DNA from: an uncultured Prevotella sp.
GTDB taxonomy: Bacteria > Bacteroidota > Bacteroidia > Bacteroidales > Bacteroidaceae
Reading direction: 5' to 3'
Length of the DNA: 64,000 bases
Assembly (NCBI GenBank): GCA_902495455.1
Contig: CABUXJ010000007.1
Coordinates: 1-64,000 of the forward strand
The position numbers and the translations under genes are program-made. This document shows, piece after piece, positions 1 through 7,382 of the stretch; position 1 is the stretch's first letter, and every line of letters starts with the position of its first letter. A model generated the notes under the pieces. It ran no database searches. It saw nothing but the letters and a program-made list of their open reading frames with translations, and was not told the DNA's origin.

Positions 1-3
1 GTT

Positions 4-54
4 GGGGTGGGTTTTAGGGGTGGGTTTTAGGGGTGGGTTTTAGGGGTGGGTTTT
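4..54. repeat. G-rich 13-nt tandem repeat
   Basis: Four head-to-tail copies of GGGGTGGGTTTTA occupy 4-16, 17-29, 30-42 and 43-54; the last lacks its final A. The array touches the window edge and may extend further left. Each unit carries two G runs, so the plus strand could fold into a G-quadruplex. It lies upstream of the trmO promoter. No coding function is apparent, although the trmO frame stays open back into it. Confidence 0.85.
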
Positions 55-84
55 GGGGTGAGTGTCAATCATTTCCCATCCATG

Positions 85-117
85 TTGCTCCGTTCTGCGT
101 TTTTTGACGTACCTTTG
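85..117 (+). promoter_or_regulatory. Bacteroidetes-type promoter for trmO
   Basis: A TACCTTTG -7 box at 110-117 matches TAnnTTTG, and a TTG at 85-87 lies 22 nt upstream as a -33 element. The predicted start of transcription near 125 leaves a leader of about 65 nt before the ATG at 190. This argues against the longer open frame that begins with GTG at 46. Confidence 0.55.
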
Positions 118-189
118 CATGGAACAAAACTGCATCCGTCAACGTGTGAACAAATCCATATCGACCAAGGCAGCCAACGACGAAAGACA

Positions 190-897
190 ATGGAAATAAA
201 ACCGATAGCGCATTTTCGCTCACCATTCACCACCAAGTTCGGCATACCGCGACAGAGCGGGCTGGTCCGAGGACTCCGCGGACGCATCGTCTTCTGTCCC
301 GACTACCGCGACCCGGAGGCCCTGCGCGGATTGGAGGGGTTTGACTATCTGTGGATGATCTGGGGATTTTCGGCCAATGTGTCAGCCCCGAAGCACGCCA
401 CGGTGCGTCCTCCGCGGCTTGGCGGCAACCGCCGCATGGGCGTATGGGCGACACGCTCGCCTTTCCGTCCCAACAATCTCGGTCTCTCCTCCGTGCGCAT
501 CGAGCGCATCGAGACCGGCGGAAAGGAAGGACCGGTCGTACACGTCTCGGGGGCAGACCTCATGGACGGCACACCCATCTACGACATAAAGCCTTACGTG
601 GAGACGGCCGACAGCCACTGCGGCGTGCGCAGCGGATTTACCGACAGCGAGGCGTGGGCGGAGTTGTGCGTGGTGATGGACAAGAGATTGGAGGAGGAAT
701 TTGAACCGGAGCAGCGGAAAGCTCTCGCCGAGACGCTCGCTCTCGACCCGCGGCCCCACTATCACGATGACCCCGGACGCATCTACGGCATGCCATTCGC
801 CGGGCGCGACGTGCGCTTCCGTGTCGAGGGCGACGTGCTCACGGTAGTGGAAGTGACAAAGAATGGGGACTTCAGACATTTGGAGGGACGGCTCTAA
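190..897 (+). CDS. trmO: tRNA (N6-threonylcarbamoyladenosine37-N6)-methyltransferase TrmO
   Basis: TrmO uses S-adenosylmethionine to methylate t6A37 next to the anticodon of some tRNAs. The 235-residue product carries the family signatures: an N-terminal KPIAHFRSPF strand, a KFGIPRQSG segment near residue 16, and ATRSPFRPNNLGLSSVRI near residue 86, which corresponds to the usual TRSPxRPNPIGLS cofactor motif. A C-terminal extension ends in GMPFAGRDVRFRVEG. The open frame extends back to 46, but that part crosses the promoter and a G-rich repeat, so the ATG at 190 is preferred. It faces the DUF4230 pair, with an inverted repeat between them. The N-N pair replacing N-P in the motif is a small variation. 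Confidence 0.9.
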   Translation: MEIKPIAHFRSPFTTKFGIPRQSGLVRGLRGRIVFCPDYRDPEALRGLEGFDYLWMIWGFSANVSAPKHATVRPPRLGGNRRMGVWATRSPFRPNNLGLSSVRIERIETGGKEGPVVHVSGADLMDGTPIYDIKPYVETADSHCGVRSGFTDSEAWAELCVVMDKRLEEEFEPEQRKALAETLALDPRPHYHDDPGRIYGMPFAGRDVRFRVEGDVLTVVEVTKNGDFRHLEGRL

Positions 898-1019
898 TTT
901 TCAACGCAAAGACGCAAAGCCACAAAGAAATCGCAGCACATGACGCCAGTCATGCCTTTGCGGTCTTCCGTATGTGCGGCTTGCGCCGGCTTTGTGGCTT
1001 TGCGTCTTTGCGTTGAAAA
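898..1019. repeat. ACGCAAAG-type inverted repeat between convergent genes
   Basis: The arms at 898-927 and 990-1019 are a perfect 30-nt inverted repeat built from CGCAAAG units (TTTTCAACGCAAAGACGCAA and onward), with a 62-nt interior. It lies between convergent trmO and DUF4230 genes, starting immediately after the trmO stop codon, and so could act as a bidirectional terminator. A related copy occurs at 43459-43519, also between convergent genes. No gene is seen in 898-1056. Confidence 0.85.
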
Positions 1020-1056
1020 CCAGAACTATCCCTCCAATTGTCGGAAAACTCAAAAA

Positions 1057-1668
1057 TCATTTCCTCCCCGATGAAAACTTTACTACGACTGTCGCGAAGC
1101 CCATCGCCTTCATCATGTCGCGCAGCTGGACGTCGGCATTGGTCTCGGCAGAACGTATGTTCTCCGGCGTGAGGCCCTTTTGCTTCATCCGGGCTGCGGC
1201 ACGACGATACATGGCCTCACGGTCGTCGGCACTCCAGCGGCCACTCTCGTGGAAAGCGCGGGTGCGGGCCTCGTCGATGAAGTTGTCGTCAAGAAGTCGT
1301 ATGGGAGGCACAAGGATGGTGACCGTGTCGCCGCTGACCGTGATGCGGTCGGAAGTGAGTTCGCGCATGTCGATGCCGAGGCGCATGGTTCCATAGTAGA
1401 TGCGCGCCAGACGGTCGTCGGAGAAGAAGCCGCGGCGGACGGTGTCGACCATCTCCTCGTCAGACACGGAGAGAAACTCCCACTCGCCGATGGCCCGTAT
1501 GGACTCTATCTGCTCGGGAGTGATGTCGATGCGGTCGTCCGAAACAAAAGCCACCTCCGTGCTGCGGACTGTCCGCGACAAAACCACGAAAACTAAAATC
1601 ACGCCTATTGCGATTGCTATGAAAAGGGCAATCTGTACCTTATATATACGTATGAAGTTCTTTATCAT
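1057..1668 (-). CDS. DUF4230 domain protein, membrane-anchored
   Basis: The 203-residue protein has a short cytoplasmic N-terminus, one hydrophobic segment at about residues 12-31 and a soluble remainder that is probably periplasmic. The pattern of ITVSGDTVTILVPPIRLLDDNF followed by a helical stretch and an MMKAMGF...VVVKF end fits DUF4230, a family without an assigned biochemical role. It begins 13 nt after the stop of the preceding gene, which belongs to the same family, so the two are probably co-transcribed and may form a heteromeric pair. No catalytic motif is visible. The family call rests on recognition of the fold pattern, not on a database search. Confidence 0.75.
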   Translation of the reverse strand: MIKNFIRIYKVQIALFIAIAIGVILVFVVLSRTVRSTEVAFVSDDRIDITPEQIESIRAIGEWEFLSVSDEEMVDTVRRGFFSDDRLARIYYGTMRLGIDMRELTSDRITVSGDTVTILVPPIRLLDDNFIDEARTRAFHESGRWSADDREAMYRRAAARMKQKGLTPENIRSAETNADVQLRDMMKAMGFATVVVKFSSGRK

Positions 1669-1681
1669 CGTTCGTCAACTC

Positions 1682-2386
1682 TTATTTGTCTTTACTTCTG
1701 TCCGTCATGCGGAGCTTCCGGCCGTCGCCATCGGTGACCATCATGACAATGTCGCGGTCAGAGAAGCTACGGCTGAAGGTGACGGTGATGTCACTCTCGC
1801 GATAGCCGAGTTGCTCCATCATGGGTATGAGGATGCGGGCCGCGTTGTCACGGGCTGTGTCAAGGATGCCCATGCGGGCGATGGAAGCGATGATGGAGGA
1901 ACGTCCCTGATACTCATAGGCAGCCATTTCGGAGTCGCTGAAATGGGAACGGGTGAGCGGGACAAACTCCTTGACGTTCTTGTGGTCTATCTTACTGCCG
2001 GTCAGGACAAGCTCCGGGTCGGGCAGAATGATGGTCACACGGTCGCCGTCACGTCTGACATTGGCCTCGGAAAAGCCTTCGAAATCAATATAGGCCTTGA
2101 TGGTCGCTGTCATGGGAATGGCTATCTTGCGGTCGCCGAAGGGCATCTTGATATCGAATGGCTTGGAAAAGACGGTCCCCTTGAGGCGGACGACATCGTC
2201 GTGGGTGACGATTTTGCGTATGCGATACTCCGCAGTGTATATTCGCGAGCACTGTCTGACGTGCCGGATGATTTCCGGTATGGTGTCGGTCGGCTGCACG
2301 GACATTTCCGCAGCGGCCTTATCTCCGTCGGAACAGGATGAAAGTGCTGCCGGCAGTAGCAGCAAATACAATAGAATACGGTTCAT
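1682..2386 (-). CDS. DUF4230 domain lipoprotein
   Basis: The ATG at 2386 gives a lipoprotein signal ending in PAALSSC; an upstream TTG at 2407 would only add residues before the signal peptide and is not preferred. The mature part contains KIVTHDDVVRLKG, a DRVTIILPDPEL strand and a terminal GYRESDITVTFSR segment, paralleling the strand-helix-strand layout of the downstream neighbour at 1057-1668. It is the first gene of an apparent two-gene operon. Function is unknown. As a predicted lipid-anchored protein it could sit opposite its membrane-anchored paralogue in the envelope; that is inference. Confidence 0.75.
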   Translation of the reverse strand: MNRILLYLLLLPAALSSCSDGDKAAAEMSVQPTDTIPEIIRHVRQCSRIYTAEYRIRKIVTHDDVVRLKGTVFSKPFDIKMPFGDRKIAIPMTATIKAYIDFEGFSEANVRRDGDRVTIILPDPELVLTGSKIDHKNVKEFVPLTRSHFSDSEMAAYEYQGRSSIIASIARMGILDTARDNAARILIPMMEQLGYRESDITVTFSRSFSDRDIVMMVTDGDGRKLRMTDRSKDK

Positions 2387-2569
2387 CTCGTTGTATGTTA
2401 TGTTCAATACAAAAGTAATAAAAAAATCCCGCCGGACAGAAAAAACAAATTTATTTTATCTATTCTTTAAACTTTATGTCATTTCCGACGTCATATAGAC
2501 AGTTGCAACGGAGAGATGGCCGAAAGGCCGAACATTAGTTTAACACAATAAAAAAAGGAGAAACTTAAT

Positions 2570-3100
2570 ATGAAAAGGATGATAATGGCTTTCGCAGCCT
2601 TGGTGATGATGAGTTCTGCGGCAATGGCACAGAAGAACGACACGACAAAAGCGGCAAGACCGGACCGCACCGAAATAATCAAAAAACGCACCGAAGCAGT
2701 CGCACTGAGATACGGACTGAACGAGGAGCAGAAAGCAAAGTTGTTGGAACTGAACACCAAGTATGACGGAAGGATGCGCATGGGTGCACCCGGACGCGGC
2801 GACCGACGGATGAGACCGGTAATGCGCGAACCGATGAAAAAGGCTGACGTCAAGGGCGACTCCGTGGCAGGCAAGGCGGCAAAGGCTGATGGCGGAAAAA
2901 ACATGAAGCGCCCGGTGCCGCGCAAACCGATGGCAAACGGCATGCAGCAGTATGACGAGGAGCTGAAGACCATCATGACCGAGGAGCAATATACCAAGTA
3001 TAAGGCTGACATGCAGAAGCGCTTTGAACGTCAGAACGTGCGCAAGGGCGTAAAGATGGAAGGCGCCACAAAAGCCACAAAAGCCTCGGACAAGAAGTAA
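2570..3100 (+). CDS. DUF4890-like secreted basic protein
   Basis: The 176-residue product starts with a clear signal peptide (MKRMIMAFAALVMMSSAAMA, cleavage before QKN). The mature protein is strongly basic and has two helical blocks, RYGLNEEQKAKLLELNTKY and a terminal QQYDEELKTIMTEEQYTKY, separated by a Met/Lys/Arg/Pro-rich linker. This pattern of xLTEEQxxKY helices resembles the DUF4890 and Spy/CpxP-like periplasmic proteins of Bacteroidales. A good AGGAG ribosome-binding sequence at 2556-2560 is unusual for this phylum, and a small GGCC-GAAA-GGCC hairpin at 2518-2529 lies in the leader. A role in envelope stress or chaperoning is only suggested by the similarity. Confidence 0.7.
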   Translation: MKRMIMAFAALVMMSSAAMAQKNDTTKAARPDRTEIIKKRTEAVALRYGLNEEQKAKLLELNTKYDGRMRMGAPGRGDRRMRPVMREPMKKADVKGDSVAGKAAKADGGKNMKRPVPRKPMANGMQQYDEELKTIMTEEQYTKYKADMQKRFERQNVRKGVKMEGATKATKASDKK

Positions 3101-3212
3101 GACAAACATCGATCATAGTGATTTAGGTTAACATAGTGTTTAAAAGATTGGGCGAGTGAGCCCTGTTTCAATGGTAGTAATCATTTAAGTAAGAAGTATT
3201 GAAAGGATGACA

Positions 3213-3250
3213 GAGGGGACCGGCCATTTCGGCAAGTCCCCTCATTTTGT
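3213..3250 (+). terminator. Rho-independent terminator-like hairpin after the DUF4890 gene
   Basis: GAGGGGAC at 3213-3220 pairs with GTCCCCTC at 3236-3243 and is followed by ATTTTGT. It lies about 110 nt after the stop of the preceding plus-strand gene. The rest of 3101-3300 holds no recognisable gene. Confidence 0.55.
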
Positions 3251-3302
3251 ATGACAGCACAACATTTGTAAGGAGGAACGATGGCTATTCGCTATTTTTT
3301 CG

Positions 3303-3310
3303 TACCTTTG
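3303..3310 (+). promoter_or_regulatory. -7 box for the DUF4738 gene
   Basis: TACCTTTG followed by CA matches the Bacteroidetes -7 consensus and lies 112 nt upstream of the ATG at 3423. No good TTTG is found at the -33 spacing. Confidence 0.45.
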
Positions 3311-3422
3311 CAGAGAGTGGTTCGCTCCGATTGTCACCTCGGTAAATGGGGAGCGGCACATTGAAAGATGAGAAGCGGACCCGTCTAACCTATTGCAGAA
3401 TACAACAAAACAAACAAAGCGT

Positions 3423-3974
3423 ATGAACAAAGCATTGACAACACTTCTGACCGGAATTGCAATTTGCATAATGGCTGGCTGCGGCGGCAAAAAGACCAAC
3501 GACAACATAATCACCGAAAAGATGGAAAAGGCAAAACCGGCAGCCCCCATCCGCATGCAGGAATATGAGCAGACGAAGGACATCGAATGGCTAGGTAAGT
3601 CTTATCGGTGCGAGATACAACGAATACCGGACGACAGTCTGGCACTGGTCAAGGACGAAACGGGGCAGGAATTTGTTGACAACCGTATCACCCTGACCAT
3701 ACTGCGGAACGACGGCAGCGTCTTTTTCAGCAAGTCATTCACAAAGGCCAACTTTGACACCAATCTCGACGACGACTACCGTAAGACCGGAATATTGGAA
3801 GGACTGGTGTTCGACCGCATCGACGGACCGACGCTCGTGTTCGCCGCCAGCGTGAGCCATCCGCAGACAGACGAATATATCCCGCTCGTCATGCGCGTCT
3901 CACGAATGGGAGACGTGAGCATCGCAAGGGACACGCAGATGGACACCAACGCCGAGGAAGAGGAGGAAATATGA
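3423..3974 (+). CDS. DUF4738-like lipoprotein
   Basis: The 183-residue protein has a lipoprotein signal (LLTGIAICIMAGC, lipobox MAGC) when read from the ATG at 3423; the open frame extends slightly upstream without a signal-like start. The mature part is a predicted beta-rich domain with DIEWLGKSYRCEIQRIPDDS and KSFTKANFDTNLDDDYRKTGIL, a pattern recalled from DUF4738 lipoproteins of Prevotella and Bacteroides. The tail is very acidic (NAEEEEEI). It stands alone with its own promoter and converges on the HAD phosphatase gene. No function is known. Confidence 0.65.
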   Translation: MNKALTTLLTGIAICIMAGCGGKKTNDNIITEKMEKAKPAAPIRMQEYEQTKDIEWLGKSYRCEIQRIPDDSLALVKDETGQEFVDNRITLTILRNDGSVFFSKSFTKANFDTNLDDDYRKTGILEGLVFDRIDGPTLVFAASVSHPQTDEYIPLVMRVSRMGDVSIARDTQMDTNAEEEEEI

Positions 3975-4024
3975 TGCGAAAGCAGGCTCGGAAGGAGGCA
4001 ATATCCAAACTGCAAAACAAGAAG

Positions 4025-4058
4025 AAAGGCGAACTTCTGTTATCGGAAGTTCGCCTTT
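4025..4058. terminator. Bidirectional terminator between convergent genes
   Basis: AAAGGCGAACTTC at 4025-4037 pairs perfectly with GAAGTTCGCCTTT at 4046-4058 (13 bp, 8-nt loop). A tract on one side and T tract on the other make it functional in both directions. On the minus strand it overlaps the last codons of the HAD gene, which stops at 4040. Confidence 0.8.
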
Positions 4059-4768
4059 AAAGTATCCCAACTGTTGCGGAAGTCGGCCATACGACTGAAA
4101 ACGATAGACGCGCCCTCATCCGTCAGCATGCTGTCGGGCAGCGGTCCCGTATTGACGGCTATCGTAAATACTCCGGCGGCAACGCCGGCACGCACTCCCA
4201 ACGGCGCATTTTCGACCACGATGGCTTCCCAAGGCTTCACGCCGGCTTTCTCCATGCCCTTCAGGTAGGGTTCGGGATCGGGCTTGCCGCGGCTCACGTC
4301 AAAGCTCGAGACGATGAGTTCGGGGCTGACAAGACCGTCGAAATCATTCACGAGCTTGTCCAACAGGGAGCGCTGACCGCTTCCCGTCACCACGACTATC
4401 TTCATTCCGTCGGCCTTCATCATGCGTTGCAAGTCCTGAACGTCGTCCATGACTTTCGCCGTAGGACACTCCGAAAAGACACGCGACTTCTCCCCGTACA
4501 TCTTCTGAGCTTCTTCGTCGGTCAGCTCGCGGCCCCATTGCTGGCTGGCCATCAGCTTGATGGTCTCCACTCCGCGCATGCCTTCATACTTATAAGCGTC
4601 TTCCGGCGGCATGGTTATGCCGAGGGCGGCCATCGACTTGTGCCAGCTGTAAGCATGATTGGGCATCGAGTCATACAGAACGCCGTCCATATCAAAAAGA
4701 ACGGCCTTGGGACTGAATGTCCCAAAGCCGTGTCTTTCCAAGTATTTTTCTATTTCCTTTTCGTACAT
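4040..4768 (-). CDS. HAD-superfamily hydrolase, beta-phosphoglucomutase/phosphatase-like
   Basis: From the ATG at 4768 (an upstream in-frame TTG at 4780 is weaker) the product is 242 residues. All four HAD motifs are visible: DMDGVLYDS with the nucleophile and acid aspartates, VVTGSG as motif II, the lysine in RGKPDPEPYL, and VVENAPLGVRAGVAAG as motif IV, with an acidic residue pair reduced to EN. A helical cap lies between motifs I and II, as in subfamily IA. The substrate is probably a phosphorylated sugar or another small phosphomonoester. It is the last gene of the lysS-gpsA-pgi-HAD run, 75 nt after pgi, which fits a role near hexose phosphates but does not prove it. Confidence 0.85.
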   Translation of the reverse strand: MYEKEIEKYLERHGFGTFSPKAVLFDMDGVLYDSMPNHAYSWHKSMAALGITMPPEDAYKYEGMRGVETIKLMASQQWGRELTDEEAQKMYGEKSRVFSECPTAKVMDDVQDLQRMMKADGMKIVVVTGSGQRSLLDKLVNDFDGLVSPELIVSSFDVSRGKPDPEPYLKGMEKAGVKPWEAIVVENAPLGVRAGVAAGVFTIAVNTGPLPDSMLTDEGASIVFSRMADFRNSWDTLKANFR

Positions 4769-4843
4769 TATCCTGTTCAAATGATTGATTTAGCGGTCCC
4801 TTGAGCTGCTTGTCAAGGACCATTATGCTTATCGGACGAACCT

Positions 4844-6202
4844 TTAGGCCTCCTTTGCAAGGCGCTCTTTGATAGCTTTGCTGTCGGCCTCGTAACCCGG
4901 TTTGTCAAGCAGCGCGAACATGTTCTTCTTGTATGCCTCGACACCAGGCTGGTTGAACGGATTCACACCGAGCACATTGCCGCTGATACCGCATGCTATC
5001 TCGAAGAAGTAGATGAGCTGGCCGATGTAGTATTCGTTGAGCTCGGGCATGCTGATGCGTATGTTCGGCACGCCGCCATCGACGTGAGCGAGACGCGTTC
5101 CCAGTTCAGCCATCTTGTTGACCTCATCCACGCGCTTGCCGGCGAGGAAGTTCAGGCCGTCCAGATTCTCCTCGTCGTTGGGGAAAAGGAGATTGCGGTT
5201 GGGTTTCTCAACGCTGATAACAGTCTCGTATATGGTGCGCTCACCTTCCTGAATCCACTGTCCCATTGAGTGCAGGTCGGTCGTAAAGTCACACGATGCG
5301 GGGAATATGCCCTTGCCGTCCTTGCCTTCGCTCTCGCCGTAAAGCTGCTTCCACCACTCGCTCATGAAGTGGAGCTTCGGCTGATAGTTGACCATTATCT
5401 CAATCTTCTTGCCTGCTTCGTCATAGAGTCCGTTACGAACGGCAGCGTAAATGGCAGCGGGATTCTCCTCGAAAGGAACGTCCTTGCCGCACGCTTTCTC
5501 CATATCGGCAGCACCGCCGACGAGCTTTGCAATGTCAAATCCGGCGCAAGCGATGGGCAACAAACCCACCGGAGTGAGCACGGAGAAACGTCCGCCGACA
5601 TTGTCGGGGATGATGAAGGATGTGTATCCCTCCTTGTCGGCGCATGTGCGGGCTGCGCCCTTCTTTGCATCGGTTACGGCCACGATGACCTTCCGGGCCT
5701 CTTCCTTGCCGCGCTGCTCCTCACACTGTTTCTTGAGAAGACGGAACGTGAGCGCGGTTTCGGTCGTTGTACCGGACTTTGAGATATTTATGACGCCGAA
5801 CTTCTTGTCTTTCAGATAGTCGGTCAGCTCAGCGAGATAGTCTTCACCGATGTTGTTGCCGGCAAACAAGATTGTCGGATTGGTCTTGTCACCGACGAGC
5901 CATGCGAACGAATTGCCGAGAGCTTCGATGACTGCGCGTGCGCCGAGATAGCTTCCGCCGATACCTGCGACAACAACAACTTCGCAGTTGCTGCGCAGTA
6001 CGTCGGCACAAGCCTGTATTTCCTTGATGAACTCAGGTGTTATCGACGACGGAAGATGGAGCCATCCGAGGAAATCATTGCCCGGGCAGGTGCCGTTTTC
6101 GAGGGCTTCCTGTGCGGCCTTGACTTTGGGTTCATACGCTTTCACTGCGCCCTCCTTGAGGAACTGGGCGGCTTTGGTAATGTCTAAGCTGATATTTTTC
6201 AT
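4844..6202 (-). CDS. pgi: Glucose-6-phosphate isomerase
   Basis: Interconverts glucose 6-phosphate and fructose 6-phosphate in the cytoplasm. The 452-residue protein shows the SIS fold signatures [21 protein letters not shown] (broken here at the conserved glycines) and [11 protein letters not shown], which bind the sugar phosphate, and a C-terminal [21 protein letters not shown] block containing the catalytic lysine region. Length matches the short Firmicutes/Bacteroidetes type, not the 550-residue enterobacterial type. The ATG at 6202 is chosen over a TTG two codons upstream. It starts 25 nt after gpsA, so the two are almost certainly co-transcribed. Confidence 0.95.
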   Translation of the reverse strand: MKNISLDITKAAQFLKEGAVKAYEPKVKAAQEALENGTCPGNDFLGWLHLPSSITPEFIKEIQACADVLRSNCEVVVVAGIGGSYLGARAVIEALGNSFAWLVGDKTNPTILFAGNNIGEDYLAELTDYLKDKKFGVINISKSGTTTETALTFRLLKKQCEEQRGKEEARKVIVAVTDAKKGAARTCADKEGYTSFIIPDNVGGRFSVLTPVGLLPIACAGFDIAKLVGGAADMEKACGKDVPFEENPAAIYAAVRNGLYDEAGKKIEIMVNYQPKLHFMSEWWKQLYGESEGKDGKGIFPASCDFTTDLHSMGQWIQEGERTIYETVISVEKPNRNLLFPNDEENLDGLNFLAGKRVDEVNKMAELGTRLAHVDGGVPNIRISMPELNEYYIGQLIYFFEIACGISGNVLGVNPFNQPGVEAYKKNMFALLDKPGYEADSKAIKERLAKEA

Positions 6203-6227
6203 AATCAATTAAAATTGGTTTGTTGTT

Positions 6228-7223
6228 TCATCTGAAAGAGTCGGTCAGCAGTTTTATTTCTATCTGAGGGCTTATACGCTCATACAATATATTATATACG
6301 GCGTCGAGGATAGGCATGTTGACGTGCATGTGACGGTTGATTTCCTTCATGCACTTCGTTCCGAAGTATCCTTCGGCAATCATTTCCATCTCTATCTGCG
6401 CACTCTTGACGCTATATCCCTTGCCGATCATGGTGCCGAACGTGCGGTTACGAGAGAAATTGCTGTAGCCCGTGACGAGCAGGTCGCCGAGATAGACAGA
6501 GTCGTAGACACTGCGTTCGATGGGGTGGACAGCCTGAAGGAAGCGGGCCATCTCCTGCACGGCGTTGGACATGAGCACGGCCTGGAAGTTGTCACCGAAT
6601 TTAAGACCGCTGCAGATGCCGGCGGCTATGGCGTAGACGTTCTTCAGGACCGACGCATATTCGATGCCGATGACGTCCGTGCTGGTCTTTGTCTTGATGT
6701 AGTCGCTGGTGAGCACGTCAGCAAAGGCATGGGCTTTATCCCTGTCGCTGCATGCTACGGTGAGATATGAAAGGCGCTCCAAAGCCACTTCCTCAGCATG
6801 GGAAGGGCCGCCGAGGCAGGCCAGATTTTCGTATGGGACGTCATAAACCTGATGGAAATACTCCGAGACGGCAAGGTTTTCGTCAGGCACGATGCCCTTG
6901 ATGGCCGTTATGACATACTTGTCCTTCAACCGGCTCTTGAGTTTCTTCAGGTGGTTTTTCACGTATGGGGATGGAGTTACAAACACGAGGGTGTCATAGT
7001 TCTGCACAATCTTGTTGATATCGCTCGAGAAGAATATCTCGTCGATATTGAACCGCACGCTCATCAGGTATGCCGGATTGTGTCCCAGTCGGCGGAAATC
7101 CTCGATACGGTCATCGCGACGCATATACCATCCGATATGATGGGTGTGTCCCACCACGATCTTGGCAATCGCCGTAGCCCAGCTTCCGCCACCGATTATC
7201 GCTATTTTTCCGCAGGTAAACAT
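6228..7223 (-). CDS. gpsA: NAD(P)H-dependent glycerol-3-phosphate dehydrogenase
   Basis: Reduces dihydroxyacetone phosphate to sn-glycerol 3-phosphate for phospholipid synthesis. The Rossmann fingerprint is at the N-terminus (IAIIGGGSWATAIAKI), followed by KGIVPDENLAVSEYF, the conserved CLGGPSHAEEVA block and the catalytic-lysine region IEYASVLKNVYAIAAGI. Residues GDLLVTGYSNFSRNRTFG complete the C-terminal substrate domain. At 331 residues it is the expected size. It lies between lysS and pgi; the 159-nt gap to lysS is filled with a repetitive noncoding segment, so separate transcription from lysS is possible. Confidence 0.95.
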   Translation of the reverse strand: MFTCGKIAIIGGGSWATAIAKIVVGHTHHIGWYMRRDDRIEDFRRLGHNPAYLMSVRFNIDEIFFSSDINKIVQNYDTLVFVTPSPYVKNHLKKLKSRLKDKYVITAIKGIVPDENLAVSEYFHQVYDVPYENLACLGGPSHAEEVALERLSYLTVACSDRDKAHAFADVLTSDYIKTKTSTDVIGIEYASVLKNVYAIAAGICSGLKFGDNFQAVLMSNAVQEMARFLQAVHPIERSVYDSVYLGDLLVTGYSNFSRNRTFGTMIGKGYSVKSAQIEMEMIAEGYFGTKCMKEINRHMHVNMPILDAVYNILYERISPQIEIKLLTDSFR

Positions 7224-7224
7224 A

Positions 7225-7382
7225 AGGAATTACGAGTTTTGAATTACGAATTACGAGTTGTCGCACTTTGTGCGATTTGGAATTATTGAATTACGAATTT
7301 TCCCCACAGGCATAATTCATAATTAATAATTCATCATCGGCCGCAGGCCGACAACTCGTCATTCCTAATTCCTAATTCGTCA
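7225..7382. repeat. AATTACGAATTACGA-type intergenic repeat
   Basis: The gap between lysS and gpsA consists of iterated AATTACGA and its degenerate variants (7228-7258, 7286-7298), ATAATTCATAATTAATAATTC, a GCCGCAGGCCG palindrome, and CCTAATTCCTAATTCGTCATT in the opposite sense. CGACAACTCGTCATTCCTAATT near 7348 roughly mirrors GAATTACGAGTTGTCG near 7247, so the segment can fold on itself. Similar runs are common between Prevotella and Bacteroides genes. No coding potential was seen. Confidence 0.7.

Noticed and set aside
46..189. N-terminal extension of TrmO from a GTG
   Set aside because: It crosses a promoter and a G-rich repeat, and the family begins at the KPIAHFRSPF strand.
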